From: Niveibacterium umoris
Lineage (GTDB): Bacteria > Pseudomonadota > Gammaproteobacteria > Burkholderiales > Rhodocyclaceae
Assembly (NCBI RefSeq): GCF_014197015.1
Contig: NZ_JACIET010000002.1
Span: forward strand, 558,001-622,000
Direction of reading: 5' to 3'
Length of the DNA stretch: 64,000 nucleotides
The position numbers and the translations under genes were made by a program. Positions 50,071 to 61,200 of this stretch are shown piece after piece (the first letter of the stretch is position 1; every line of letters starts with the position of its first letter). The notes under the pieces were generated by a model. That model was not told the origin of the DNA and did not search any database. It was given only the letters and a program-made list of their open reading frames with translations.

Positions 50071-53000
50071 ATGGACGTATTTCAGTTTCGCGCGCACGTC
50101 GTCACCGAATACGAGCAATTCACCCGCAGCTTCACGCGGATTCGGGCCGACGATATCCGCCAGCATGTTGACCGCGAATACCAGAGCCAGAAGTACTGGC
50201 CCGAACCGCTCATTCAGATAAATCCGACCTACCGCTCCGGGGGGACGGTTGATGAGCTGGTCGCAAGCGGTTTGCTGAGTCCGGAGTGCGCAGGAATCTT
50301 CCGCCTTGGAAAGTCGGCGAGTTCGGCTGGCGTTCCTTTGCCACTGCATCAGCACCAGGCGGAGGCCATCAGTCTGGCACTAGCAGGGGAGAGCTACGTC
50401 CTCACCACGGGAACCGGCTCCGGCAAGTCACTGAGCTACTTCATCCCGGTTGTGGATGCGTGCCTCAAGGCCAAGAAAGTCGACCCCACGCCACGCACCC
50501 GAGCCATCGTCATCTATCCGATGAATGCGCTCGCGAACTCCCAGCTCGAAGAGCTCAAGAAGTTTCTGGGCTCCGACCCTGCAGCCTGCTCAGTCACGTT
50601 TGGGCGATACACCGGACAGGAGAGCGACGAAGAGCGGCAAGCGATGGCCGCCACACCGCCCGACATTCTGCTCACGAACTTCATGATGCTCGAACTGCTG
50701 ATGACCCGGCAGAACGACATCGACAAAGCGGTGATGCGCAACGCCAAGGGGCTGCGGTTTCTTGTGCTCGATGAGCTGCACACATACCGCGGTCGCCAGG
50801 GGGCCGACGTTGCACTGCTCGTGCGACGCGTGCGCGAAGCCCTGGCGGAGGACCTCATCTGCATCGGCACTTCCGCCACGATGGCGTCTGAAGGCACGCA
50901 GATGGAACGCAATGCGGTGGTAGCGAACGTCGCCCGCCGCTTATTCGGCACCCCCATCGCCGACCGGAACATCATCACCGAGACCCTCCGCCGTACGACT
51001 CCCGAGCACGAGACGCTCGAATCTGTGCGTCCTCGACTCCGTGACGCGATTCAGGCGGGAGTTCCGACTCATCTTGATTTCGAAGCCATGGCTGCACACC
51101 CGATGTCGGTGTGGGTCGAACTCAAGCTCGGTCTTAGCTATGAGGGCGACAAGCCGCGGCGCGCCAAACCGCTCACCCTGGCGCAGGCGGCCCAAGCCCT
51201 CCAAAGCGATTCAGGCGAATCCTTTGAAGCGTCACTCGCTTACCTGCAGCAGTTCATGCTTCGGGCCCATGCCGTCACCGACAAGACAGGGAAGAGCCTG
51301 TTCGCATTCAAGCTTCACCAGTTCATTGCGGGTGGCGGCAAGGTTTATACGACGCTCGAAGCACCGGGTCGTCGCGCCATCACCCTGGATGGCCAGCAGT
51401 TCGTCTCAGGCGATGAAACGCGCCAGCGACGCTACTACCACACCCACTTCTGTCGCGACTGCGGGCAGGAGTACATCCCGGTCTGGGACACCGATGGCGC
51501 AGAAGGCCGCACCTTCGACGTGCGAAACATCGAAGAGCGTCAGCACGAAGACGACCAGGTCAAATTCGGCTTCCTGATGCCGGATGGCAAGAACACCTGG
51601 GAGCCCGAGAACATTGAACGCTACCCGGAGTCCTGGCTGGAAGAGCGCGCCGATGGGGAATGGCGAATCAAGTCCGCTCAGCGTAAGTTCATGCCGCAGG
51701 CGGTCAAGGTGCGCCCCGACGGTGTTGCAACGAACGAGCAAGGCCTCCAAGCGTGGTTCATCCCAGGCTCGTTCCGATTCTGCCTCGCATGTGGCGTCTC
51801 GCACAGCTCGGCCGGGAAAGACTCGCTTCGCCTGACATCCCTCTCCGGAGAAGGCCGTAGCTCGGCGACGACCATGCTGACGCTGTCAGCGCTGCGCTAT
51901 CTGTATGAGCAGGACCAGCAGCTTTCCGCTGAAGCGAAGAAGGTGCTGGGCTTCTCCGACAACCGTCAGGATGCGGCCCTTCAAGCGGGACACTTCAACG
52001 ACTTCCTCCAAGTCCTTCTGACTCGGGCAGCACTGCTGTCGGCCGTCCAAAGGGCGAGTGGCAATCTCCTGACCGAGCGGGAGGTCGGCAACGCGGTCTT
52101 TGAAGCATTGGGCTTCCATCGTGACGACCCGGCAGTTCGCTCGGAGTACATGCAACAGCCTGAGCTCAAGGGCAACACGCGCAGGCAGGTGCAAGAAGCC
52201 ATGCGCAGCATCCTCGGCTACCGCACTTACTTCGACTTGCGTCGCGGTTGGCGATTCAACAATCCGAACCTTGAACAACTGGGCTTGGTTCGCATTGAGT
52301 ACCAAGACCTAGAAGACCTGGCGTCGGACGCGTCGGAATGGGCAGAGGCCCCTCAGGTCCTGCAAGCGGCAACCCCGGCGGAGCGGGCGCGGGTTCTGCG
52401 TGAGCTCTTTGATTTCATGCGGCAGGGTTTGTGTATCGCGACGCGCTACTTGGACCGCACGGAGCTCGAACAGCTTCGGACTCAAAGCTATGCGAACCTT
52501 CGTGAGCCGTGGGGATTTACAGAAGACGAGCGGCCCGTTGCAGCCCGTTGGTTTGTAACTTCACGCCCGAAGGAAGAAACCGACCGCCGAGGTCGTCGCC
52601 TCCAGGTTGAGGACTTCCTGTTGATTGGTTCCAGTCGCTCCCGACTGGGGCGGTCGCTGCGCCATGGCAGCACTTGGGGCGGGGCCAATCCGTTCTACAA
52701 ATCCATCAACGACCAGACATGGGGCGCTGTCGTTGGTGCCTTGCTCAAGGCCGCGGAGTCCTACGGACTGGTTCGCAAGGAAGAGACGGATGTCGGCCTC
52801 ACCGGCTGGCAGCTCAACGGCACCGCGCTGCTCTGGCAACTCGGTGATGGACAGAGTCAGCGCCAAGCTGAGGACAACGCGTTCTTCCGTGGTTTGTATC
52901 GCAACATCGCTGGACTGCTGGATAGCCCGGTGCACCAGCTCTTCGAGTTCGAGGCTCGCGAACATACCGCGCAAGTAGAGCAGGACGACCGCCTTGAGCG

Positions 53001-55413
53001 GGAAGCCCGTTTCCGTTTCACTGAAAAGGACCGGGACGAGTGGCGCAAGAAGAACGGTCACGAGCTCGAATGGCTGCCCGTGCTCTTCTGCTCCCCGACC
53101 ATGGAGTTAGGCGTCGATATCTCGTCGCTGAACACGGTCTACATGCGCAATGTCCCGCCGACTCCGGCGAACTACGCACAGCGCAGTGGCCGAGCTGGGC
53201 GCGCTGGGCAGCCTGCACTGGTTATCACCTACTGTGCGAGCCAGTCTCCGCACGACCAGTATTACTTCCGCGACCCGGTTCGCATGGTGCACGGTCAGGT
53301 GAACGCGCCGACCTTGGACCTCGCCAACCTCGAACTGGTCAAGAGTCACATGCACGCCATCTGGCTTGCGGAGACCGGTCGGCGACTCGGCAACAGCGTC
53401 CGGGACCTGCTGGACATGAATCAGCCCGAAGCACTTCCCATCATGGAAGAGGTCGCGGCTGACCTTGACAAGCCTGAGGCAAAGCGCCGTGCACATCAGC
53501 GGGGCTTGCGTGTCCTCTCGATGTTGGCCAACGAACTCACGCCGCGCAATGCGCCTTGGTACAACGAGCACTGGGCCGAGTCGGTGTTCCAACGAACCTA
53601 CCAGGAGTTTGATGCATCGCTACAGCGTTGGCGCGACCTGTATCGGGCGACCGCGCAGGCCATTGAGCTGAACTTCAAGATTGAGAACAACCCAGCAGCA
53701 AGTGAGCGGGAACGCCGCGAGGCTCAGCAACGTCACAACGAAGCGCGCAAGCAGCGCGACCTGCTGTTGGCGGGCGACAGCGCGTTCAACTCGGATTTCT
53801 ACACCTACCGCTACCTTGCCTCGCAGGGGTTCCTCCCCGGATACAACTTCCCCCGCTTGCCCTTGCTGGCGTATCTCCCCGCTCGGCGTGGCTCCATTGG
53901 TCGCGAAAGCTTCTTGTCCCGGCCGCGTTTCCTGGCGCTGGGCGAGTTTGGCCCGTACAGCCTCATCTACCACGAGGGAAGCCAGTACCGGGTCACCAAA
54001 GCCCTGCTTACCATTACCGGTCAAGACCAGGTCACTGAAGGTGCTCGCCTGCCCACCGAAGTCGCACGCCTGTGTCCGGCCTGCGGCTATGGGCACTTCC
54101 GTTCCCAGCGTGACGTCGACCGCTGCATTTCCTGTGGTGCCTCTCTGGCAGAGGCGAAAGAGGTCAGAAACCTCTATCGAATCGAGAACGTTTCGACCAA
54201 ACGTGCTGAACGCATCACTGCCAACGAAGAAGAACGGGTGCGCCAGGGCTACGAAATGCAGACCACGCTGCAGTTCGCCCAAGCCGAGGGCAAGTTGCAG
54301 ATGGTCACTACGGTCGTCGAGGATGCCAGCGGGCCACTGATGCAGATGCAGTACGGGCCAGCAGCAACCGTCTGGCGCATGAACTTTGGTTGGCGTCGCC
54401 GCAAGGAGAAGTCCATCCAGGGTTTCATGATGAACCCGGTGACTGGTCACTGGGTGGGCGGTGTTGATGATGGCAACGGTGAAACCGAGAGTGAGGGGGA
54501 GGCCCCGCCCGACAAGACGCCCCCGCAACGTATCGTTCCCTACGTCGAGGACCGCCGTAACATTCTCATCGTGCGGCCTCACCATGCGCTGGGTGTGCTT
54601 GAACCTGAGACGCTGACGACCTTGCAATACGCGCTCAAGCGCGGCATCGAAGCGGTCTACCAGCTCGAAGAGAGCGAGCTCATGGCAGAGCCGCTTCCTA
54701 CGCGTGAGCTCCGTCAATCCATCCTGTTGTTTGAAGCAGCCGAGGGCGGAGCCGGGGTGCTGACACGTTTGGCCACCGAGCCGGACGCACTGGCCGCAGT
54801 CGCGGCCAAGGCGCTCGAAATCATCCATTTCAAAGCACCGCCTGCCGGGCACGTCTGGAAGCGAGACAGTCTGGAGGAGGAACTCGACCACAACGGTGAG
54901 CCCTTCTGTGAAGCCGGCTGCTACCGCTGTCTGCTCTCGTACCACAACCAGCCAGACCACACACTCATTGACCGCAAGGACAAGGTCGCGAGCGGGTTGC
55001 TGCTGGACCTGCTCTGTCGCTTGACGCAAGCGCGAACCAACCAAGGAACGCAGGGCCGCGCGCCGGACGAGCACGATGCGCAACTTGAGCGCACCGCGGG
55101 CAGCTCACTTGAGCAAGCCTGGCTCAACCATGTGAACGAGCAGGGGTACCGCAAACCGGACCGCGGTCAACACAGCATTCCTGCCGCCAATGCCTGTGCG
55201 GACTTCTTCTACGACGAATTCAACCTCGCGGTGTTCATCGACGGCCCTCACCACGAAACTGACGCACAGCGTGCGCTGGATGCGGCAATCGACCGCAAGC
55301 TCGATGACCTCGGTTACCTCGTGGTCCGTTTCCCCAAGGAGGTCGAGTGCTGGCGTGACCTCTTCAAGAACAACGCTGACCTGTTTGGCCCCGGAAAATC
55401 ACAAGAATCATGA
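50071..55413 (+). CDS. DEAD/DEAH helicase with DUF1998 and C-terminal DUF559-like nuclease domain (DISARM/Druantia-related)
   Basis: 1780 residues from the ATG at 50071; a TTG 17 codons earlier is possible. The N-terminal superfamily 2 helicase has TGTGSGKS (113-120), VIYPMNALANSQ, LVLDELH (DEAH-box variant, 231-237) and SAT (268-270). Cys pairs C461/C464 and C571/C574 may bind zinc. The second RecA lobe carries FSDNRQDAALQAGHF, MELGVDISSLN and QRSGRAGR from about 1037. A four-Cys cluster lies at 1335-1355, then DUF1998 (about 1500-1650) with C1613, C1617 and C1620. The last 70 residues (FIDGPHHE at 1722-1729, DRK at 1741-1743, GYLVVRFP) match DUF559/Vsr-like PD-(D/E)XK nucleases. Helicases of this build drive DISARM (DrmA/DrmB) and Druantia (DruE). 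It overlaps the next gene (ATGA). Confidence 0.85.
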   Translation: MDVFQFRAHVVTEYEQFTRSFTRIRADDIRQHVDREYQSQKYWPEPLIQINPTYRSGGTVDELVASGLLSPECAGIFRLGKSASSAGVPLPLHQHQAEAISLALAGESYVLTTGTGSGKSLSYFIPVVDACLKAKKVDPTPRTRAIVIYPMNALANSQLEELKKFLGSDPAACSVTFGRYTGQESDEERQAMAATPPDILLTNFMMLELLMTRQNDIDKAVMRNAKGLRFLVLDELHTYRGRQGADVALLVRRVREALAEDLICIGTSATMASEGTQMERNAVVANVARRLFGTPIADRNIITETLRRTTPEHETLESVRPRLRDAIQAGVPTHLDFEAMAAHPMSVWVELKLGLSYEGDKPRRAKPLTLAQAAQALQSDSGESFEASLAYLQQFMLRAHAVTDKTGKSLFAFKLHQFIAGGGKVYTTLEAPGRRAITLDGQQFVSGDETRQRRYYHTHFCRDCGQEYIPVWDTDGAEGRTFDVRNIEERQHEDDQVKFGFLMPDGKNTWEPENIERYPESWLEERADGEWRIKSAQRKFMPQAVKVRPDGVATNEQGLQAWFIPGSFRFCLACGVSHSSAGKDSLRLTSLSGEGRSSATTMLTLSALRYLYEQDQQLSAEAKKVLGFSDNRQDAALQAGHFNDFLQVLLTRAALLSAVQRASGNLLTEREVGNAVFEALGFHRDDPAVRSEYMQQPELKGNTRRQVQEAMRSILGYRTYFDLRRGWRFNNPNLEQLGLVRIEYQDLEDLASDASEWAEAPQVLQAATPAERARVLRELFDFMRQGLCIATRYLDRTELEQLRTQSYANLREPWGFTEDERPVAARWFVTSRPKEETDRRGRRLQVEDFLLIGSSRSRLGRSLRHGSTWGGANPFYKSINDQTWGAVVGALLKAAESYGLVRKEETDVGLTGWQLNGTALLWQLGDGQSQRQAEDNAFFRGLYRNIAGLLDSPVHQLFEFEAREHTAQVEQDDRLEREARFRFTEKDRDEWRKKNGHELEWLPVLFCSPTMELGVDISSLNTVYMRNVPPTPANYAQRSGRAGRAGQPALVITYCASQSPHDQYYFRDPVRMVHGQVNAPTLDLANLELVKSHMHAIWLAETGRRLGNSVRDLLDMNQPEALPIMEEVAADLDKPEAKRRAHQRGLRVLSMLANELTPRNAPWYNEHWAESVFQRTYQEFDASLQRWRDLYRATAQAIELNFKIENNPAASERERREAQQRHNEARKQRDLLLAGDSAFNSDFYTYRYLASQGFLPGYNFPRLPLLAYLPARRGSIGRESFLSRPRFLALGEFGPYSLIYHEGSQYRVTKALLTITGQDQVTEGARLPTEVARLCPACGYGHFRSQRDVDRCISCGASLAEAKEVRNLYRIENVSTKRAERITANEEERVRQGYEMQTTLQFAQAEGKLQMVTTVVEDASGPLMQMQYGPAATVWRMNFGWRRRKEKSIQGFMMNPVTGHWVGGVDDGNGETESEGEAPPDKTPPQRIVPYVEDRRNILIVRPHHALGVLEPETLTTLQYALKRGIEAVYQLEESELMAEPLPTRELRQSILLFEAAEGGAGVLTRLATEPDALAAVAAKALEIIHFKAPPAGHVWKRDSLEEELDHNGEPFCEAGCYRCLLSYHNQPDHTLIDRKDKVASGLLLDLLCRLTQARTNQGTQGRAPDEHDAQLERTAGSSLEQAWLNHVNEQGYRKPDRGQHSIPAANACADFFYDEFNLAVFIDGPHHETDAQRALDAAIDRKLDDLGYLVVRFPKEVECWRDLFKNNADLFGPGKSQES

Positions 55414-58268
55414 ACGCACCGATGCCCGAATTCCTTCCGGGAAGCCTTGTCTCGGCCCGTGGCCGCGAATGGATTGTTCTCCCCGATTCTGATGCACAGA
55501 CCTTGCGCCTACGCCCTTTGGGCGGCGGCGAACGGGATGAAACACTCATCTATCTGCCGCTTGAACGACAGCCGGTCCAGGCCGCCACCTTCCCATGGCC
55601 CACGCTCGACCAGGCGCGCAATCACTCGGCCAGCCAGATGTTGCTCGATGCCCTGCAACTCAAGCTGCGCAGTGGCGCCGGGCCGTTTCGAAGCTTCGGC
55701 AACATCGCCGTCGAGCCTCGCGCCTACCAGCTCGTGCCCTTGCTGATGGCGCTCAAGCAGCCCACCGTCAGGCTGCTGATTGCCGACGACGTTGGTATTG
55801 GCAAGACCATCGAAGGCGCGCTCATTGCTCGTGAGCTGCTCGACCGGGGCGAGGTTCAACGCCTGACCGTGCTTTGCCCGCCGCACCTGTGTGAGCAATG
55901 GCAACGCGAGCTGGTAGAGCGTTTCCACATCCCTGCTGTCGTTGTCCGTTCCAACACCGCCGACCGGCTGGAGCGCGACCTTCCCCCCGGTGCATCGCTT
56001 TTCGATGCGCACCCCTACACGGTGGTCAGTCTCGACTACATCAAGTCCGAACGCCGTCGCGAGGCCTTCCAGCGTTTCTGCCCCGAGTTCGTCATTGTCG
56101 ATGAGGCGCACACCTGCACTCAGGCAGGTCAGGGGCGACAGCAACGTCACCAGTTGCTGAAAGGTCTTGTGGCCGACCCCGAGCGCCATCTCGTGTTGCT
56201 GACCGCGACCCCTCATAGCGGTGACGAAGATGCGTTCTTCAACCTGCTGGGCCTCCTTCGTGCCGATTTTGCGCAACTCAAGGACTTGCCGGCTGGTCAG
56301 CGTAGCGACCTGCGTGAAGCGCTCTCGCGTCACTTCGTGCAGCGTCGCCGCCCGGACATTGCGGAGTGGCAGGACACCTCCATGTTTCCCGACCGCAAGT
56401 CGGCGGAAATCACCTACCGCTTGACCGGTGCATGGGGGCAGTTGTTCAACGACGTGCTGACCTACGCCCGTGAGCTGGTCGAGCGTTCCGAGGGACAAGG
56501 GCTGCGCGAACAGCGCATGAACTGGTGGGCGGCACTGGCCCTGCTACGTTGCATTTCATCGTCGCCAGCCGCGGCGGTGAATGCCTTGCGCACGCGCCTT
56601 CAGGCCGCGCAATCGGAAGAAGGAATCGTGGGCGACGTATCGCTTGAAGACCTTGAAGCCCAAGCCAGCGACCGGGTGCTCGATGGCACTGAAGATGCGC
56701 TCTCTACCGACGACATCGAACCCGGGGCACAGACCGAAGACTCTCAGCGGCTGCAAGAACTTGTCGCAAGCGCTGCCGCCTTGGCCGGTCAGCAGAACGA
56801 CCCCAAGCTCGCCAAGTTGCTGGAGCACTTGGCCGTTCTCTTGAAAGATGGCTTCTTGCCGGTGGTGTTCTGCCGCTACATCGCGACCGCGCACTACCTG
56901 GCCGCCGCGCTTCAGGAAAAGTTCAAGTCAGCCACCGTGAAGGCAGTTACCGGCGAACTGACGCCGGACGAGCGTGAGGCTGCAGTCGAGCAATTGGGCG
57001 AGAGTGAGGTTCGCATCCTGGTGGCCACCGACTGCTTGTCGGAAGGTATCAACCTGCAGAACCTCTTTACCGCCGTGGTTCATTACGACTTGAGCTGGAA
57101 CCCCACTCGCCACGAGCAGCGGGAAGGCCGAGTGGACCGTTTCGGCCAGAAGGCGCCCGAAGTGCGCAGCACCATGCTTTACGGCGAAGACAACCCGGTC
57201 GACGGCGCGGTGCTGCAAGTCATCTTGCGCAAGGCCGAGAGCATTCGGAAAGAACTCGGCGTGCTCGTGCCCATGCCCGACGATGAAGGCAAGCTCACGC
57301 AGGCACTGATGAACGCAGTGTTGCTGCGCAAGGGCGCGCCGCTCAACGCGCAGTCCCAACTCGACCTGTTTGGCGAACCTGCCAAGCAAATCGACCTGGC
57401 GTGGCAAAGCGCCAAGGAGAAAGCCAAACAGAATCGCAGTATCTTCGCCCAGCGCCGTCTGAAGCCGGAAGACGTGTTGCCCGAGTGGCGCAAGTCGTCA
57501 GCGGTCTTGGGGGGTGAAGCCGATGTCGCGCGATTTGTCAGCCGCGCAGCCAATCAGCTCGGTTCGCCGCTGCAACCGGTCAAGCAGCACTTCAAGCTGC
57601 CGACGGAACACCTTCCCGTCGCGGTGCAAGAGCGTCTGGTGGCTGAAGGTCTGTCGGGCACCCTGCGAATCGACTTCCGACAACCCGCCGCCCAAGGCGC
57701 GACCTTCATTCACCGCACCCATCCTCTGGTGTCGGTACTCGCCGACACCTTGCTGGAGCAAGCCCTCGATGACTCGCCAAGCGGCGACGAAGCGGCCGCA
57801 GTCGCTCGGGCTGGCGCCGCTTTTGTGAGCGCAGTGAGCCTCAAGACCACAGTGCTGCTGCTGCGCATTCGCCACCAGCTCACCGTCACCCACGGCTCAT
57901 CGACCCGCCTGCTGATGTGCGAAGAAGCCGTCGCCGTCGCAAGTGCTGGCTCGGAACCCTTCAACGAACTCTCACCTGAGCAGACGCGAGAGCTGCTCGG
58001 CGCTGAAGCCACCCGCAACATGCCGCCACCGTTGCGAGACCGACACCTTCAATCCGCGCTTGACGCGTTGCCTGAATGGCAAACGCAGTTCGAGGCCATC
58101 GCCAAGGCCCGCGCCCAGTCGCTGTTGCTGGACCATCGCCGCGTACGCGAGGCCGCCGAAGGTCGCGGCAGCTATCAGGTCACCGCCAGCCTGCCCGTCG
58201 ATGTGATGGGGCTCTACGTGCTGCTGCCCGACGTCGGCGCAGCCGCCAACATCGCCGTGGGAGCTTGA
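55410..58268 (+). CDS. SNF2/HepA-type helicase (DrmD-like)
   Basis: 952 residues. Superfamily 2 translocase: a Q-type motif EPRAYQLVPLLMALKQPTVRLLIADDVGIGKTIEGALIA (Walker A-like GIGKT at 129-133), DEAH at 231-234, LLTATPHSGDEDAFFNLL, then ATDCLSEGINLQNLFTAVVHYDLSWNPTRHEQREGRVDRFGQ as the second lobe. The HepA/RapA-like LADDVGIGKT motif and the size match DrmD of class 1 DISARM. The C-terminal third (residues 650-952) is helical and unassigned. It is translationally coupled to the helicase upstream and lies 4 bp before the methyltransferase gene. Confidence 0.85.
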   Translation: MNAPMPEFLPGSLVSARGREWIVLPDSDAQTLRLRPLGGGERDETLIYLPLERQPVQAATFPWPTLDQARNHSASQMLLDALQLKLRSGAGPFRSFGNIAVEPRAYQLVPLLMALKQPTVRLLIADDVGIGKTIEGALIARELLDRGEVQRLTVLCPPHLCEQWQRELVERFHIPAVVVRSNTADRLERDLPPGASLFDAHPYTVVSLDYIKSERRREAFQRFCPEFVIVDEAHTCTQAGQGRQQRHQLLKGLVADPERHLVLLTATPHSGDEDAFFNLLGLLRADFAQLKDLPAGQRSDLREALSRHFVQRRRPDIAEWQDTSMFPDRKSAEITYRLTGAWGQLFNDVLTYARELVERSEGQGLREQRMNWWAALALLRCISSSPAAAVNALRTRLQAAQSEEGIVGDVSLEDLEAQASDRVLDGTEDALSTDDIEPGAQTEDSQRLQELVASAAALAGQQNDPKLAKLLEHLAVLLKDGFLPVVFCRYIATAHYLAAALQEKFKSATVKAVTGELTPDEREAAVEQLGESEVRILVATDCLSEGINLQNLFTAVVHYDLSWNPTRHEQREGRVDRFGQKAPEVRSTMLYGEDNPVDGAVLQVILRKAESIRKELGVLVPMPDDEGKLTQALMNAVLLRKGAPLNAQSQLDLFGEPAKQIDLAWQSAKEKAKQNRSIFAQRRLKPEDVLPEWRKSSAVLGGEADVARFVSRAANQLGSPLQPVKQHFKLPTEHLPVAVQERLVAEGLSGTLRIDFRQPAAQGATFIHRTHPLVSVLADTLLEQALDDSPSGDEAAAVARAGAAFVSAVSLKTTVLLLRIRHQLTVTHGSSTRLLMCEEAVAVASAGSEPFNELSPEQTRELLGAEATRNMPPPLRDRHLQSALDALPEWQTQFEAIAKARAQSLLLDHRRVREAAEGRGSYQVTASLPVDVMGLYVLLPDVGAAANIAVGA

Positions 58269-58272
58269 GCCC

Positions 58273-61200
58273 ATGGCAAAGTCGATTTTCAAACGCGCGA
58301 CTCACCAGCTCGCCTACCGCGCCATCCGGATTGAAGGCGGTCTCATCCCCGCCGAAGAGCTTACGCGCCTGACCCTGCTCGCCGACCCCAAGGACACGGA
58401 GCAGACAGAAAGCCACTACCGCATCGCCAAGGGCCTGAAGCTGCGCGACGAAATCGCCCGCGACTTCAAGATTGCACTCAACCTCTGGCAAGACTTCCAG
58501 ACCCTGCGTCAGCGGCAAGACGTTCGCGCCTTTGATGTCACCGTCCGCGAGTGGCTGCTGCCGTTGCTGCGCGACGTGCTGCATTTCCACGATGCAGGCC
58601 GTTGTCCCGCGATTGAGCACGCCGGGCATTCGTTTGCCATCGGCCATGCGGGCAACGGTGGGCATGTGCCGCTGGTTTTTGCTGGATTCGACGAACCGCT
58701 GGACGCTGCAGCTGAGCGTTTTGGCGAAACCAATCCCGACACCGGCAAAACGCGCCGTCGCAGCCCCTTCATGTTGGCGCAGGAGGCACTCAATGCCAGC
58801 GACGATTGCCTCTGGGCCATCGTCAGTAACGGTCTGATGCTGCGCATCCTGCGCGACAATGCCAGCCTCACACGCCCGGCGTACATTGAAGTCGACCTCG
58901 AAGCGCTGTTCAATGAAGAGCTCCTGGCCGACTTCAGCGCTTTCTGGCTGCTGACCCACGCCAGTCGCTTCGGCAATGCAGAGACCCAACCCAACGACTG
59001 CCCCTGGGAGCGTTGGCGTGCCGCCGGCCAGCAAGCCGGTGTCACGGTGCGCGGCAACTTGCGCGACCAGGTGGCTAGGGCGATTCGCGAGTTAGGCACC
59101 GGCTTTCTTTCGCACCCAGCCAACAGCGCGCTTCGTGCGGCGCTGCAGAACGTTGAAAGCGGCTACGACCGACAGGCCTTCTTCGAAGAACTGCTGCGCC
59201 TGGTCTACCGCCTCATCTTCCTGGCGACTGTCGAAGACCGGCGCGACCGTGGCACCGGCGAACGGCTTGTCTTCACTCCGGACGCATCAGAAGAGGCCAA
59301 GGCGCGCTATCTGGCCGGCTACTCGCTGACCTGGCTGCGCGAGCGGGCCGTGCGCCGCAGCCAGCACGACCGTCATGCCGACCTCTGGCAGGGGCTCACC
59401 ATCACCTTCGACGCGCTCGCCCGCGGCGAACCGGCTCTCGGCCTACCGGCGCTCGGAGGCCTGTTCGACACCGACCAGTGTCCGCGCCTGGATGCGGCGC
59501 AGCTGGACAACCGTCATCTGCTGGCGGCCGTATTCCAGCTCGGCTGGTTCCGTGCCGACGGTGGTCTGTCGCGCGTCAACTACCGCGATATGGGCCCCGA
59601 GGAACTGGGCAGCGTATACGAAAGTCTGCTGGAGCTTGTTCCCGACCTGCAGGGTCTGGCCTCACCCGTTACGGCGCGCTTGGCCTTCATGGGTGACGAC
59701 GAGACGGACGCCTCCACGAAGGGCAACACCCGCAAGCTCACTGGCAGCTACTACACGCCTGACAGCTTGGTGCAGGAGCTCATCAAGAGCGCGCTGGAGC
59801 CTGTCATCGCTCAAACGGTCAAGGCAAATCCGGACCGCCCGGTCGAGGCGCTTCTGTCGCTCACCATCTGCGACCCCGCCTGCGGCAGCGGCCACTTCCT
59901 GCTGTCGGCTGCACGTCGCCTGGCCGATGAGGTGGCATTGCACCGTGCAGCAGCGGAGCGCGAGGGCGGCGCCCCAACGCCTACCGACTACCGCCACGCG
60001 CTGCGTGACGTTGTGAGCCGCTGCATCTACGGGGTGGACAAGAATGCCATGGCCATCCAGCTGGCGAAGACGGCGCTGTGGCTGGAGGCCTACTCACCCG
60101 ACCGGCCGCTGAGTTTCGTCGACCATCACCTGCGCGTAGGTGATGCACTGCTGGGCGTACTTGACCCCAAGGTGCTGGAGCATGGTATCCCCGACGAGGC
60201 CTACACGGCGCTCTCGGGCGACGACAAGGAAGTCTCCAAGGCCCTGAAGAAGCAGAACAAGGCCGACCTGAAGAGCTGGCGCCAGATTGCAGGGGGCGAC
60301 CTTCTGACCCAGGCGGGACTGGCCGCGCAGGCGGTCGGCGTGGAGACGCTGGACGATGACACCCCCGACCACCTGGCCGCGAAGCGTCAAGCGTGGTTGC
60401 AGGCCGAGGGCGAGGCGCAGCGCAGCACCTTCGCCCGTTTGGCCGACACCTACGTAGCCGCCTTCCTGGCGCCTAAGCTGGCCGATGCAGGCGCCACGGT
60501 GCCGCTGTCCGGCTACCTTTGGGGCGTGCTCAGCGGACAACCGGCCAAGGCCCACGTGGATAGTGCCGTCCAGACTCTGTGCCGCCAGCACGCTGTCTTC
60601 CACTGGTGGCTGGCGTTCCCGCAAGTAGCGGCCAAAGGCGGCTTCAGCGTGATGCTCGGCAACCCACCGTGGGAGATGTTGCAGCTCGACCCGCAAGAGT
60701 TCTTTGCTGCAGAGGCGCCTTCCATTGCCAACGCGCAACACATGGCGGCCCGCGAGAAGCTCATTGCAGCGTTACAGACGGAACGCCCGCACCTCCACGC
60801 CAAGTATTGGGCCGCTGTGCGCGGAACGGAGGCGGTTCAATCCTTTGTTCACGCGAGTGGGCGCTTCCCGCACTCAGGTTTTGGACGTATCAACTTGGCG
60901 TCCCTTTTCGCAGAAACGGTGTTGCAAGCCACGAGTCTCGGGCAGCCAGGCCGTGCCGGCCTGGTGCTCCCCTCTGGCATTGCCACGGACTCCTTCACCC
61001 AACATCTGTTCAATGCCATCGCTGATGGCAACCTCGCCAGTCTGTACGACTTCGAGAACCGCGAGGCAATCTTTGCTGGTGTGCACCGGAGCTACAAGTT
61101 CTGTCTGCTGACCATGGGCAAGACGCGTCAGGTCGACTTCCAGTTCTTCTCGGGTAACACAAGTGACCTGCTTGACCTTCGTCGACGGTTCACGCTTTCG

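Noticed and set aside
49654-50355. Frames around 49654-49965 (+) and 49804-50355 (-) after gyrB
   Set aside because: They span the strong terminator hairpin and the start of the helicase gene, have no ribosome binding sites and no recognisable sequence.
53620-55083. A 487-codon minus-strand frame opposite the helicase
   Set aside because: Antisense to intact helicase and DUF1998 motifs, with no start signal and no domain similarity.
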